A stretch of 64,000 nt of DNA from Daucus carota subsp. sativus. Lineage: Eukaryota > Streptophyta > Magnoliopsida > Apiales > Apiaceae. A program made the translations under genes and the position numbers. The stretch lies in assembly GCF_001625215.2 (NCBI RefSeq), contig NC_030389.2, forward strand, positions 4,376,930 through 4,440,929, given 5' to 3'. Below the pieces are notes generated by a model. That model was given only the letters and a program-made list of their open reading frames with translations. It was not told the DNA's origin and ran no database searches. Positions 33,841-44,374 of the stretch are shown here, piece after piece; position 1 is the stretch's first letter; each line of letters opens with the position of its first letter.

Positions 33841-34647
33841 TTGTGCAAGTGTGAATATGAGGAGTTAACCCATTGCATTGCATCAGGACCTAAGGATATT
33901 GTGCACATTGTAATAGTATGTATACAGTTAGGACCTAAGGATGCTGAGAGGATAAAACATTAAAATGACATTAAAATGCATCAAGTGAACAAATAAATCG
34001 CTGCTTCAATATGTCATGCAACAGAATGCTGAAAGTTTTCCATGTTTTCGAGAACAAAAGTTAGCCAGTTTTAGCATTCTGTGTAATATGCATCCATGAG
34101 AATATACATGTATAACAACAGGGCTAGCAGTTGAATAAAAATTCATACAGGGACCATTTGATTGAATATCACAACAGAAAATAGAGGTCTCATTTGGGGA
34201 TTTTAACTTAACAAAAGAAGCGTGTCATTGAGCCATTACATTCCGGATTGGAATATACGAAGTAACTGTTTCAAGAACTTCTTACACAAAGCAAGCAGTG
34301 CAGGATCCTATTCTTTTGATTCAAGTAATCCCATGAACAAGGATGTTGTAGATGCATCTGCTGAGAAGCCCTGAGAACAAATCATATCTATAAGTACAAT
34401 TGCTTCACTAATCACTATACTCCCCAGCAACTTGTAACTGCTGTACGTTTAGAAATAAACTATTCAATAGGAGAACTGCATAGTATAAAGTATACAATGA
34501 CATCTGACAGTGTAGTAGCAAAGCCTCTGTTTATACTATATGCCATTATTACGACTGTTAATGCCTGCAAATTTGGTTATCAAACCCTTGAAAAATGTCA
34601 GCACAACAGATAAGATTATGTATATTACTACTCTCCTTTTCTTACAC

Positions 34648-35511
34648 CTACGGCAAGTACTTCTTGCGCAAAGCAAGGAGAGCAGGATCCTGTTCTTGCA
34701 CTTCAAGTAAATCCAGTAAAGCAGATGCGGTAGATGCATCTACTTCAAAGCCGCGACTACGCATTTCATCCAGGAGTACACCTGCTTCATAGTACTTCTT
34801 ATTGTGTAAATAACCGCGCATAAGTGTATTGTAGGTTACATTATCCGGCAAGCAATCATTTGCTTCCATTTCCCAGAATAGTTCATTCGCTTCCTGGAAT
34901 AACCCTTCATGACAATATGCTTGGATCATCATTGTGTATGTCTTATTCATTAAGTCACACAACCCTTGAATTAATGAGTTGTAGGTTATAACATCCGGAG
35001 ATATCCCTTTCTTATTCATTTGGTAGAAAAGACCCAATGCTTGATCGACTGACCTATGTTTACATAAACAGTCAATAAGTGTGGTGTAAGTTACAATATC
35101 AGGCCTGCAACCTTTCTTCTGCATAATTTTGAACAACTTAACAGCCACAGAAGGATTCCCTCTCTTGCAGATGCCGTCAATGATTGTGTTATAGGTAACA
35201 ACATTGGGTTGAATAAGTTGAAATGTGATGAGGTTCTAGAACAAAAGCTGAGCCTCATGAGGCATATCTTGGGAAATAAGTCCCCTGATGAGAGTGGTAT
35301 AAGTAACCACATTTGGCACAAAACCGTGCCTGATGATTCCAGCCAATAATGAAAATGCAAAATCGACACGATTCAAGTAACAGAAACCAACCTTAGCCTT
35401 CTCAAGGAGTAATCGTCCAAGTCGAGCATGAGTTGGATTAGAGGAATAAGGAATATGAGGCCTGAATGCTTCAAGTGCATGTGCTTCATCATCTTTCATA
35501 TTCTATAATCT
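34648..35511 (-). pseudogene. RFL-type PPR pseudogene (copy 1)
   Basis: A shortened relative of the two intact PPR genes downstream. It starts MKDDEAHALEAF but has lost the organelle targeting sequence. It jumps from EKAKVGF straight to YLNRVDFAFSLL (deletion of about 70 residues), and from IQGLCD to NKTYTMMIQAYCHEG (deletion of more than half of the repeats). In between, the Gln of LLFQNLI is a TAG stop at about 35233-35235 (CAG in both paralogs). Otherwise the frame is open to the conserved end LALRKKYLP. The remaining seven or so repeats still keep VTYTTLIDCLCK-type helices, so decay is recent. It pairs with the truncated COBRA-like copy in the same order and spacing as the intact pair at 44375-51443. 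Confidence 0.88.
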
Positions 35512-35709
35512 ATACTATTACTAATTCTCTTTCGTGTTCTTTCACTAACTCTGCTTTTGCTGCTCAGCTACCCACTTTTATCACTCTCAAACTTTAAGTC
35601 CTCCCTTCCCTTTTTTCTATTTTCCATTTTATTTTTATTTTCTTATATAATTCTAATATCTCACTGAATTAAATTTAATTATAAATAAATACATATTCTA
35701 ACTGTTATG

Positions 35710-36141
35710 TTATGTTACACCGACTCTTTATTTAGGTTGCCGTACCTGTGTCGGACACTTGGACACTCAGACACGACACTTATTTTGTGTCGGATCCTTG
35801 AATAAGATGTGGACACTTTGGCCATTTTAAGAATCAAATATGAGTAAAACTTACATTTCGAAAAAATATGTGAGAAAAAACAAAGAAGCATGAATGAGAT
35901 TTAAGTACAAAACCCCCAATTTGCAAAACCTCTTACAAAATCATGTCTAATATGAGTTTTATTGTTACTTTTTGTTAAGATTTCTAACTTAATATACTTG
36001 TTTATTAGTATATTACAATGTGTCCCCGTACCGTCCAAAAATAGGACAATGTCCCTGTGTCCCCAATTTTCATAGTTTTCGAGTCCGACACTCGGATATG
36101 TGTCGTGTCCGACACTCCGTACCCGAGTCCGAGTAACATAG
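35710..36141. mobile_element. hAT-like element with 8-bp target-site duplication and an empty site in the paralog
   Basis: The ends are TTATGTTACACCGACTC and, inverted, CTATGTTACTCGGACTC. The flanks CTGTTATG (35702-35709) and CTCTTATG (36142-36149) are one base apart. The duplicated locus near 46625-46640 has a single related octamer (CTCATCTG) and no element. Internal GTGTCGGACAC-type motifs match the copy at 49628. Confidence 0.78.
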
Positions 36142-36268
36142 CTCTTATGTAAAAAGAAAATGACAACTATTTTGTGAATTTTTTTTCTATAAATGCTTTT
36201 TACCAATTCACAACAGACATTTTGAATTAAAGCTAAAAATGTTTGCCAGGAAATCTAACACTTTTGAT

Positions 36269-37516
36269 TCAAAGTGCAAGCACACTAAAGAGCAATGACA
36301 GCAGCATTATAATGAGTAGTGTAGCAGGGGAACTAGGTTGTGCACCATTTGGAAGACTTGGGTAGTATTCTGGCTGAGGCATTACACATTCATCACCATT
36401 GAAAGAAACTTTTCTTGGAAATGTCCACCCCTGTCGGAAAGTAAACATGTCTGGATCTTTGTGTAGTAACATTTCCGACTGCACATTACCCTGTGCACAG
36501 GATTGGATCAGTAACATGTCGTTGTACAAGCTGATGCCGTAAAATACACCACTATCATCTGCACAGCAGTAGATGCACTTAAGAAACGTACTATGACAAG
36601 GAGAGATGCACATTAATTTAGCACCGCAGAAGTGAAAATTTATGATAAACTTACTGATGCTTCCATATTGATTTAGGGGCATATAGTTGAAGCTGAAAAC
36701 CTGTGTTACACTCCTCAGGTTAGGGTGTAACACCACCATATTCCAATGGCTATAATTCTGAGCAAAGTTTTGGTTTGTTATCGTCATCTTAACTCGCCAG
36801 TACTCCTTGTAACTTTCTTTTACATGCCAATGGATTGTTACAGGACGCATGTGCCTTGTACACTTGACGACTGGCTGGGGTTCTTCATCAGTCGGAAGCT
36901 GTAATACCGGTGGTGATTCGCCAGGCCTATCAATAAAAGTAATTGTACATAAATGCAAATGCCGATTTCAAATGAAAGAAGATAATGCTAGAAAAGTTAT
37001 TATTCAAGTTTTAAGTTAAAAGTTAGCAGGAAAACTAGAGTTCAAACTTCATCGTTAAATTAGTTGAACTAGAGCAAAGACGGGACAATATTTTGGAGAA
37101 GAAAGATCATAATACACTATTGCTCTATTCAAAGTATAATCTTCACTAAACATGTTAACTGGGGTAATATAACCTCTCTCCCAAGTCCAACACACATATG
37201 CCTCTCTACGAAGTCATCTCTCAACTGGACACAAGTTTTATACTTACTAACTGTGCCACATACATCTCCAATAACGACTACTCTATTCTATAAACTACAT
37301 GCCAACATAAAAAAATAAAAATTGAACGTGTCTAAAGGACAGGAAAGGAAGAACTTAGGAAGATTAATACTTGAACTAAAATAGATAAAGAGAAAGATTT
37401 AAAATAATTACTTGACACAGTTGATTCCAGGTTGTCCGGTGCAGCCACAACTGCATGTAGGGCATGGAACAATGGTACTGTTGTAGAATGCAGATAAGGA
37501 AACACAACATTTCGGG
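36269..37516 (-). pseudogene. COBRA-like pseudogene, 5'-truncated
   Basis: It retains exon 6 (36558-36269), exon 5 (36926-36655) and the 3' two thirds of exon 4 (about 37516-37412) of a COBRA-like gene. The encoded parts include CCVSLSAFYNSTIVPCPTC, the WHVKESYKEYWRVK block, the GW(T/A)FPR block and the hydrophobic C-tail for a GPI anchor. Exons 1-3, with the signal peptide and most of the N-terminal domain, are missing: homology ends abruptly at 37516 within exon 4. The conserved CTRHMCP has changed to CTRHMRP, losing a cysteine. Without a signal peptide it cannot reach the cell surface. Compare the intact copy at 46757-51443. Confidence 0.88.
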
Positions 37517-38395
37517 ATAAGTCAGAAATCGACTTATAAATAAACCAAAAACTGACTTTAAAGACAAAAGTTATTAGTAAATTTTTCAAAATATTTTTGA
37601 TAAAACTTACCCATAAGTCATAATTTACCCATAAATTATTTTTATTATTATTATATTTTTAATAGCTCATAAGTCATTAATAAGTCAAAACTATCCCGAC
37701 ACACATAATAAATGTTTGACTTATCAGATTAAATCACATTATGTCATGAGTCACAATTTTTAACTCAGACAAATAAACTCTGTATCAATAAAAATTAGGA
37801 TCATGACTAATCCCAAAGATAGGAAGGAAGATATATTTAATAAATAATGTGTGTCCTGATATAAAATGTAGAATATGAAAATAAAAGTTTGTATTAGAAT
37901 ATATACTCAATTCATTCAAATATCACTTAGTATTATCATAAAATACTTTTTTAAATGGTGTTAAGTATTTTAAATTTCATCAAAAAAATTTCTCAAATGA
38001 CTTAGATATACAATTGACTACTAACTATAATTGAACGATTTATATGTTAAGAGTTGACCTAGGCTGATTAGTTAAGACGCTCTGAGCCCTGCAATGGCCT
38101 GAGAGGCTTGCAGACACAAGTATGAGACATTAGCAAATCGACATACTACAGAGTCGATGCAAAACCGAAAAAGGACCTTCATTATAATTAAAAAAATTAT
38201 ACTCCGTATCAAATTAATCCCAACAATTTGTAAGTGCAGTACATGGAAGAAAATAAAGTAATCGACAGGAGAAGTGAAAGTTTTACAGCATTGACAACTG
38301 ACATAATAATAGTTGAGCCTGTTGATACCGCAAATCATTATTATAATTGCGAATTCCTACAAATTCCCTCCAAACATGTTGGCAAAGTAAATAGA
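37517..38395. other. AT-rich spacer at the duplication breakpoint
   Basis: 37517-37745 is rich in ATAAGTCA motifs and resembles the segment at 50290-50520 inverted, so it may be a MITE. 38050-38140 resembles 43590-43680, marking the start of the next duplicated block. Nothing coding. Confidence 0.4.
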
Positions 38396-38510
38396 TTATG
38401 ATGTATCATACCACTCTCTGGCAAGCAGTTGCGGAGAGCAGGATCCAGATGTTGCACTTCAAGTAAGTCTAGGAAAGCAGATGCAATAGATTGCTGCAAA
38501 GTCGTGAAAT
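38396..38510 (-). pseudogene. PPR C-terminal scrap
   Basis: The minus strand reads SIASAFLDLLEVQHLDPAL, matching the ASAFLDLLEVQEQDPALLAL end of the PPR genes. No other repeats are preserved. Confidence 0.65.
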
Positions 38511-38604
38511 GAACACAATGTTGTATCCTGCATCCATCACAAACTTGCATGTATATTTCCTCCTAAATTCTCGTTCAAACAAACTCAAATCTCCGGTTAA
38601 TTCC

Positions 38605-39554
38605 TGATTTCCTGTATAGCAATGAACCAGAAAGACACAAAATTTACTACCTTGAAACTTAGTTATAGGAAAGTTCGAATTCCCTATGTAACTATAATAT
38701 TGATGAAACAAACCACACCCGAATCTGTTTCTAACAGTAAGTTACTTGAGATAAGAAAGCCATAATAAAAAATCTAAGTAAACGAAAATAGACAATATAT
38801 AGGTCACAGGTCACTGGCATAAGGCCAGGTGAGGGGTTCTGCACTGGACTGAAAAGCTTGCAGACATCAGTATCAGACAACCTCAGCTAAGGCTGTTGTC
38901 AGAATCTAGTAGTAAGAGGATATAGGGAAGAAATGAAACGCTGGAGAAACAGACTCCTGGCCAACCTTCAGTCAATTGACATATCTAATCCCAAATTCTT
39001 TTGACATAATAAGAAATTAAGAGCGTATATCCAGAGATGAGAGATGGATTCATGAATATGGTATGTAAACATAGATCTCATATAGGACCAGCGGCAAGGC
39101 TTCACAAAGCCACCAAAACCATTGGTCCACGTTTTTTTTATAATGCAGGCTCTTCATTTCTATGGATCGAAGATTCCGGTCTTTCTGACCACAGTTAACC
39201 TATATAAAGTGTTCATGCGTACTAAAGACATTAGGACAAATCAACAAACTGCAGACAAAGTGTCAATGCAAAAATAAAAAAGGACATTCATTTGAAACAT
39301 ATATAATTTTAAAAAGATTATACCAAACCCCAAAAAATTGTAACTGCAGTACATGGAAGAAATAAACTACTCGATAGGAGAAGAGCTGCAAACTTTACAA
39401 CAATGACATCGGACAGCGTAGTAGTAGAGCCTGTCTCTACTACATGCCGTTATCATGATTGTTAATGCATGTAAATTTTGTTATCAATCCCTTTGAAAAA
39501 TGTTGGCAAAATAGATAAGATTATGAATTCTACCACTCTCTCCTTTCGTTACAC
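38605..39554. repeat. Duplicated block downstream of PPR copy 2
   Basis: This stretch (landmarks TAGTTATAGGAAAGTTCGAA, CTTGCAGACATCAGTATCAG) recurs at 43110-44374 downstream of PPR copy 3 and, more diverged and incomplete, at about 32930-34640 downstream of PPR copy 1. It shows that the unit duplicated included the 3' flank. Non-coding. Confidence 0.8.
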
Positions 39555-41462
39555 TTATGGCGAGTACTTCTTGCGCAAAGCAAGGAGAGCGGGATCCTGT
39601 TCTTGCACTTCAAGTAAATCCAGGAAAGCAGATGCGGTAGATGCATCTGATGCAAAGCCGTGACTACGCATTTCATCCAGGAGTACACCTGCTTCATAGT
39701 ACTTATTATTGGGTAAACAACCTCGGATTAGTATGTTGTAGGTTACATCAGTAGGCAAGCAATCATTTGCTTCCATTTTCCTGAATAGTTCATTCGCTTC
39801 CTCAAATAACCCTTCATGACAATATGCTTGGATCAGCATTGTGTATGTCTTGACGTCAGGCAGCAAACCATTCAAAGGAAGGTTGTCAAAAAGCCTTCTT
39901 GCATTCTCTAGATGTCCATTTTTGCTTAGTCCATCAATCAGAATATTGTAAACATGTATATCAGGAACTAACCCCCTGGATTCCAGTATTTGAAAAAAGG
40001 ATAGTGCTTCAACAACATAACTATTCTGGCAAAGACCATGCAACAAGATACGGCATGTCACTTTATCCAACTCAACACCTTGGTTAATCATCTTTTCCTT
40101 AAAAAATTTACGTGCTTCAACATGTCTACCCTCATGAAAAAAACCTTGCAATATAGTGCTGTAAGTCTCAATAGTTGGGGTTAAACCTTCAGAGGGCATT
40201 TGTTGAAAAAGATCTATGGCTCTGTCCACTTTAAACTTTTTACAATAACCGTTGATGAGGATATTATAGCTAAGAGTATCAGGCAATATTCCCTTTCTCT
40301 TCATGCTTTCAAACACTGCTAATGCTTTATCAACCTCTCCTCGCAAGCAGTATCCATCCATGAGTGAGCTGTAAGTGACTACATCAGGATAACGGCCTCT
40401 TTGAATCATCAACTCTATCACATCCTCTGCATCTTCAATCATTCCTTCTTTGCAATACGCATCAATCAATATATTGTAAGTAAAAACATCTCGAGAAATG
40501 TTCCTAACATCCATCTCCTTGAGCAATTGTTTGACATCATGCCATCGATTAAAGTCACACAACCCTTGAATTAATGGGTTGTAGGTTATAACATCCGGAG
40601 ATATTGCTTTCCTTGTCATTTGGTGGAGAAGACCCAATGCTTGATCAACTAATCTATGCTTACACAAACAGTCAATAAGTGTGTTGTAAGTCACAGTATT
40701 AGGCTTGCAACCTTTCTTCTCCATAATTTTGAACAACTTAACAGCCACAGAAGGATTCCCTCTCTTGCAGATGCCGTGAATGATAGTTGTATAGGTAACA
40801 ACATTAGGTTGAATAAGTTGAAATCTGATGAGGTTCTGGAAAAAAAGCTGAGCCTCTTGAAGCATATCTTGGGAAATAAGGCCCCTGATGAGAGTGTTAT
40901 AAGTAATCACATCAGGGACAAAACCGTGCTTGATGATTCCAGCCAGTAATGAAAAGGCAAAATCGACACGATTCAAATGACAAAAACAGTTGATGATAGT
41001 AGTAATGGTAAATATATTAACAGGGATGCTATTTACACGCATATCTCTAAAGAGAGACACAGCTACAGAGTACTCTTTCATTTTAACAAGGGCAGCTAAT
41101 AGTTGAGCAAAGTTGATAACAGGAAGCAGAGGTTTCATAAGGAGCATTTTATCAAACACTTGGAGAGCATCATCGAGTTTATCGAAACCAACCTTGGACT
41201 TCTCAAAGAGTAAATGTTGAAGACGAGCATGAGGTGGATTAGAGGAATAAGAGAATTGGGGTTTGGGTTTAAAGGGGATATTAGGGTTAGGGTTAGTGGA
41301 GAAGTGAGAAACTGCAATAACAAAAAAGGATGCAAGACAACAAGTATGAGCTGAATCTGCAGAATGTGGTAGGAATCGAGAATTTGATATCAAAAATTTC
41401 ATCATCATCATCATCATATCTCTACTTGTCAAAGACTCAGAGATTTCGCTGGCAGAACGCAC
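39555..41462 (-). CDS. RFL-type P-class PPR protein (copy 2)
   Basis: A single-exon frame of 635 residues with about 14 tandem PPR repeats of 35 residues (from about residue 125 to the end), each with the T-Y-N-x-LI helix start. P-class proteins of this type bind organelle RNAs and include restorers of fertility. The first 60 residues are rich in Ser, Phe and hydrophobics without acidic residues after position 15, consistent with mitochondrial import. The ATG repeat gives six consecutive Met, so translation could begin at any of these as well as at the first ATG. No DYW, E or SMR domain follows; it ends LALRKKYSP. Closest relative in the window is copy 3 at 44375-46237, but the specificity residues differ in many repeats. 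The RNA target is unknown. Confidence 0.93.
   Translation of the reverse strand: MRSASEISESLTSRDMMMMMMKFLISNSRFLPHSADSAHTCCLASFFVIAVSHFSTNPNPNIPFKPKPQFSYSSNPPHARLQHLLFEKSKVGFDKLDDALQVFDKMLLMKPLLPVINFAQLLAALVKMKEYSVAVSLFRDMRVNSIPVNIFTITTIINCFCHLNRVDFAFSLLAGIIKHGFVPDVITYNTLIRGLISQDMLQEAQLFFQNLIRFQLIQPNVVTYTTIIHGICKRGNPSVAVKLFKIMEKKGCKPNTVTYNTLIDCLCKHRLVDQALGLLHQMTRKAISPDVITYNPLIQGLCDFNRWHDVKQLLKEMDVRNISRDVFTYNILIDAYCKEGMIEDAEDVIELMIQRGRYPDVVTYSSLMDGYCLRGEVDKALAVFESMKRKGILPDTLSYNILINGYCKKFKVDRAIDLFQQMPSEGLTPTIETYSTILQGFFHEGRHVEARKFFKEKMINQGVELDKVTCRILLHGLCQNSYVVEALSFFQILESRGLVPDIHVYNILIDGLSKNGHLENARRLFDNLPLNGLLPDVKTYTMLIQAYCHEGLFEEANELFRKMEANDCLPTDVTYNILIRGCLPNNKYYEAGVLLDEMRSHGFASDASTASAFLDLLEVQEQDPALLALRKKYSP
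41400..41417. repeat. (CAT)n microsatellite in the PPR N-terminus
   Basis: Six CAT triplets on the plus strand encode six consecutive Met in PPR copy 2. Changes in length keep the frame and only alter the Met run. Confidence 0.85.
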
Positions 41463-42629
41463 TCAGATTTTTGATTTTACGCCTATGTACCCGAAATTGT
41501 TAGATTTTCCAAAACGGTTTGTACGGTGTGTGGACATCAATCACTCTACATTGTGTAGTTTTGATAATATAGTGAGACCTTTCTAATTTTAGCTACTAAT
41601 TATTTTTATTTAAGTTGAAAAAGTAATTAAAAAATTAAAATTAAGTATTAAATAAGTTTCTTAAAATTTTAATATACTAGAATTCATCGCTTTTTATTTG
41701 GTTGCAGTAGCATTTAAGAAAAATATATAGAATTTTATAAAATTAATTTTTAATTTTAGAGCTCATATTTTGAGTTATTTCTTTGATATTTATTTTGATT
41801 TTAGTGATTGAAACAATACCCTGTTAATTTTGATGACTAATTTGATACCAGTTATTCACTCCGGAGTGAGCACTTCGCGTGCTAAATCATAACTAAAATT
41901 AGGCAGATTTTAATAATTTGTTTTTTTGCATGAAAATTGGACATTTGTGAAAAATTCTCAATTAAAAATATAAAAAGATAGTCTAATAATTATTATAAGT
42001 ATTTAAAATGAATAATAACACAGAGGTGATATAGATTTTTTTAAAATTTAAACACAGTATTTCAAAATCTCATAATTTTTAGTGGAATTTCAAAAAGTTT
42101 GAAATATAATGAACTATCCCATAAAATCCTATCATTTTATGAATTCCAAACAAATGAATTAGAATTTGAATACCATCAGATTTTAAATAATATCAAGCGG
42201 ATGCTATCGGTTTTTTAAACACAATTCAAAATTCTAATTGAATATCATTAGCTTTTGTAATATAATTTAAAATCTTAACCCAAAAGCAAGATCATCATGA
42301 AAGAGCTTGTACTCAAAAGTAAGACATTATATTCAATGAGAAAAGAAATCAGGCTTTCATAATTTAAAAGCTAGTTCAAAGGTGACAGTACGTATATCAT
42401 TCATCAATAAGTTGCTTAAAAGAAAGAGGAAAGTTACTTGCCTTATTCGCTTTCCTTCTTGTTCAAAGAACCTATTTTCCTGTCACCTAGTGGAGTCTTC
42501 CCTGTACTGTTTATTCTCGCTTTGCTTTTGACAAGATTCCGTCCACGACATAGCTTCGTCTTATCAGATCATTCCAGATTCGACTTGCTTTGCAATTCGA
42601 CTACTTATTAACGTCCTCGATACGCACGT
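41463..42629. other. AT-rich intergenic DNA between PPR copies
   Basis: 42060-42290 holds the dispersed repeat also seen at 14600-14900. No genes. Confidence 0.45.
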
Positions 42630-42759
42630 CTAGCTCGGTTCTAAAAGATAGTATAATAATACTTCAGTCGAAGAACGATCCAGATTGTCGCCTAAATCAT
42701 GGAGTCGAAACTCTATTTCTACCCATCGTGTAGAAATACACATATACAAAAAATCTGAC

Positions 42760-43082
42760 ACAGCCCTGAGCAAGGATGTTGTAGATTCAAGCCCTGAGCA
42801 CACATCTCGTCTATACTTGTTACTGTGGAAACAGCCGCGGATGAGTGTGTAAGTGTATATATGAGGACCAACCCACTGCTTTCCATAGTGACAGTGCTTC
42901 AGCAACATAAAGTTCTGGCAAGGACAATGGAACACAATATTGCATGTAATAATGTCTAGTTTCAGACTCGTGTTCAGCATCATCTTCTCCTTCAAAAATT
43001 TCCACATGTTTGCCACTATAAAACTAACCTTGCAACATAGTATTGTAAATTTCAATATATTTCCTCCTAAATTCTCATTCAA
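42760..43082 (-). pseudogene. Degenerate PPR relic
   Basis: The minus strand reads WKFLKEKMMLNTSLKLDIITC, then CPCQNFML and IYTYTLIRGCFHSNKY. These match repeats 10, 11 and 14 of the intact PPR proteins (for example KFFKEKMI, DKVTC, LCQN), with frameshifts and deletions. It is an older duplicate than copy 1. Confidence 0.7.
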
Positions 43083-43109
43083 ACAAAATCAAACCTGCGA
43101 TTCTTAAAC

Positions 43110-44374
43110 ATTCCTGTATGGCTGTATAGTAATGAACCAGAAAGACACAAACTTTACTACCTTGAAACTTAGTTATAGGAAAGTTCGAATTCCCTATGTA
43201 ACTATAATATTGATGAAATGAACAGCGCCCGAATATGTTTCTAACAGTAAGTTACTTGAGATAAAAAAGCCACAAATAAAAAATTTAAGTTAGCGAAAAT
43301 AGACAACATATAGGTCACAGGTCACTGGCATAAGGATGTTCCTTCGTTGAAGCTTAGTACTGCACAAATTGGTCATTAAACGGGTGGAAGCTGTAACCAA
43401 CAATTTTTTTCCCGGAAATAGAACTGAAAACATTAGTAAGTAGCAGTGCTCCGGATGAAATAGTGATTCAGGAACTAATTGTTTCCCTAAGAACATATAC
43501 AAGAGGATCTCAATCAGAACGCAGAGAAGATTCTAAGATAATTGCTTCTGTTAACATGGGTAAAACAGAAACCAGAAAAAATAAGAAATTAAAGACCTGG
43601 GCTGATTAATTCTGACACTCAGAGAGCACTGGCCGGGTGAGGGGTTCTGCCAAGGACAGAAAAGCTTGCAGACATCAGTATCAGACAACCTTAGCTAAGG
43701 CTGTTGTCAGAATCTAGTAGTAAGAGGATACAGTGAAGAAATAAAACGCTGGGGAAGCAGACTCCTGGCCAACCTTCAGTGAATTAACATATCTAATCCC
43801 AAATTCTTTTAAGATGATAAGAAACTAAGAGTGTATATCCGGAGATGAATTCACGAATATGGAATGTAAACATAGATCTCATATAGGAACATCAGGAAGG
43901 CTTCACAAAGCCACCAAAATTATTGGTCCCCCGTTTTTTTTGTAATGCAGGCTCTTCATTTCTATGGATTGAAGATTCCAGTCTTTCTGACTACAGTTAA
44001 CCTATATAAAGTGTTCATGTCAATTGTCAACTCATGTAATAAAGACATTAGGACAAATCGACAAACTGCAGACAAATAGTCAATGCAAAATCAAAAAAGG
44101 ACATTCATTTGAAACATAAATAATTTTAAAGAAATTATATCAAATGAACCCCAACAACTTGTAACTGCAGTACATGAATAAACTACTAAATAGAAGAAGA
44201 GCTGCAAACTTTAGTACTTTACAACAATGACATCAGGCAGCGTAGTAGCAGAGACTCTCTATACGCATGCCATTATCAAGACTGTTAATGCCTGCAAATT
44301 TGGTTATCAAACCCTTGAAAAATGTTGGCACAATAGATAAGATTATGTATCCTACCACTCTCCATTTGTTACAC
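43110..44374. repeat. Duplicated block downstream of PPR copy 3
   Basis: The counterpart of 38605-39554, closely similar by eye with small indels. Non-coding. Ends directly at the PPR stop codon. Confidence 0.8.
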
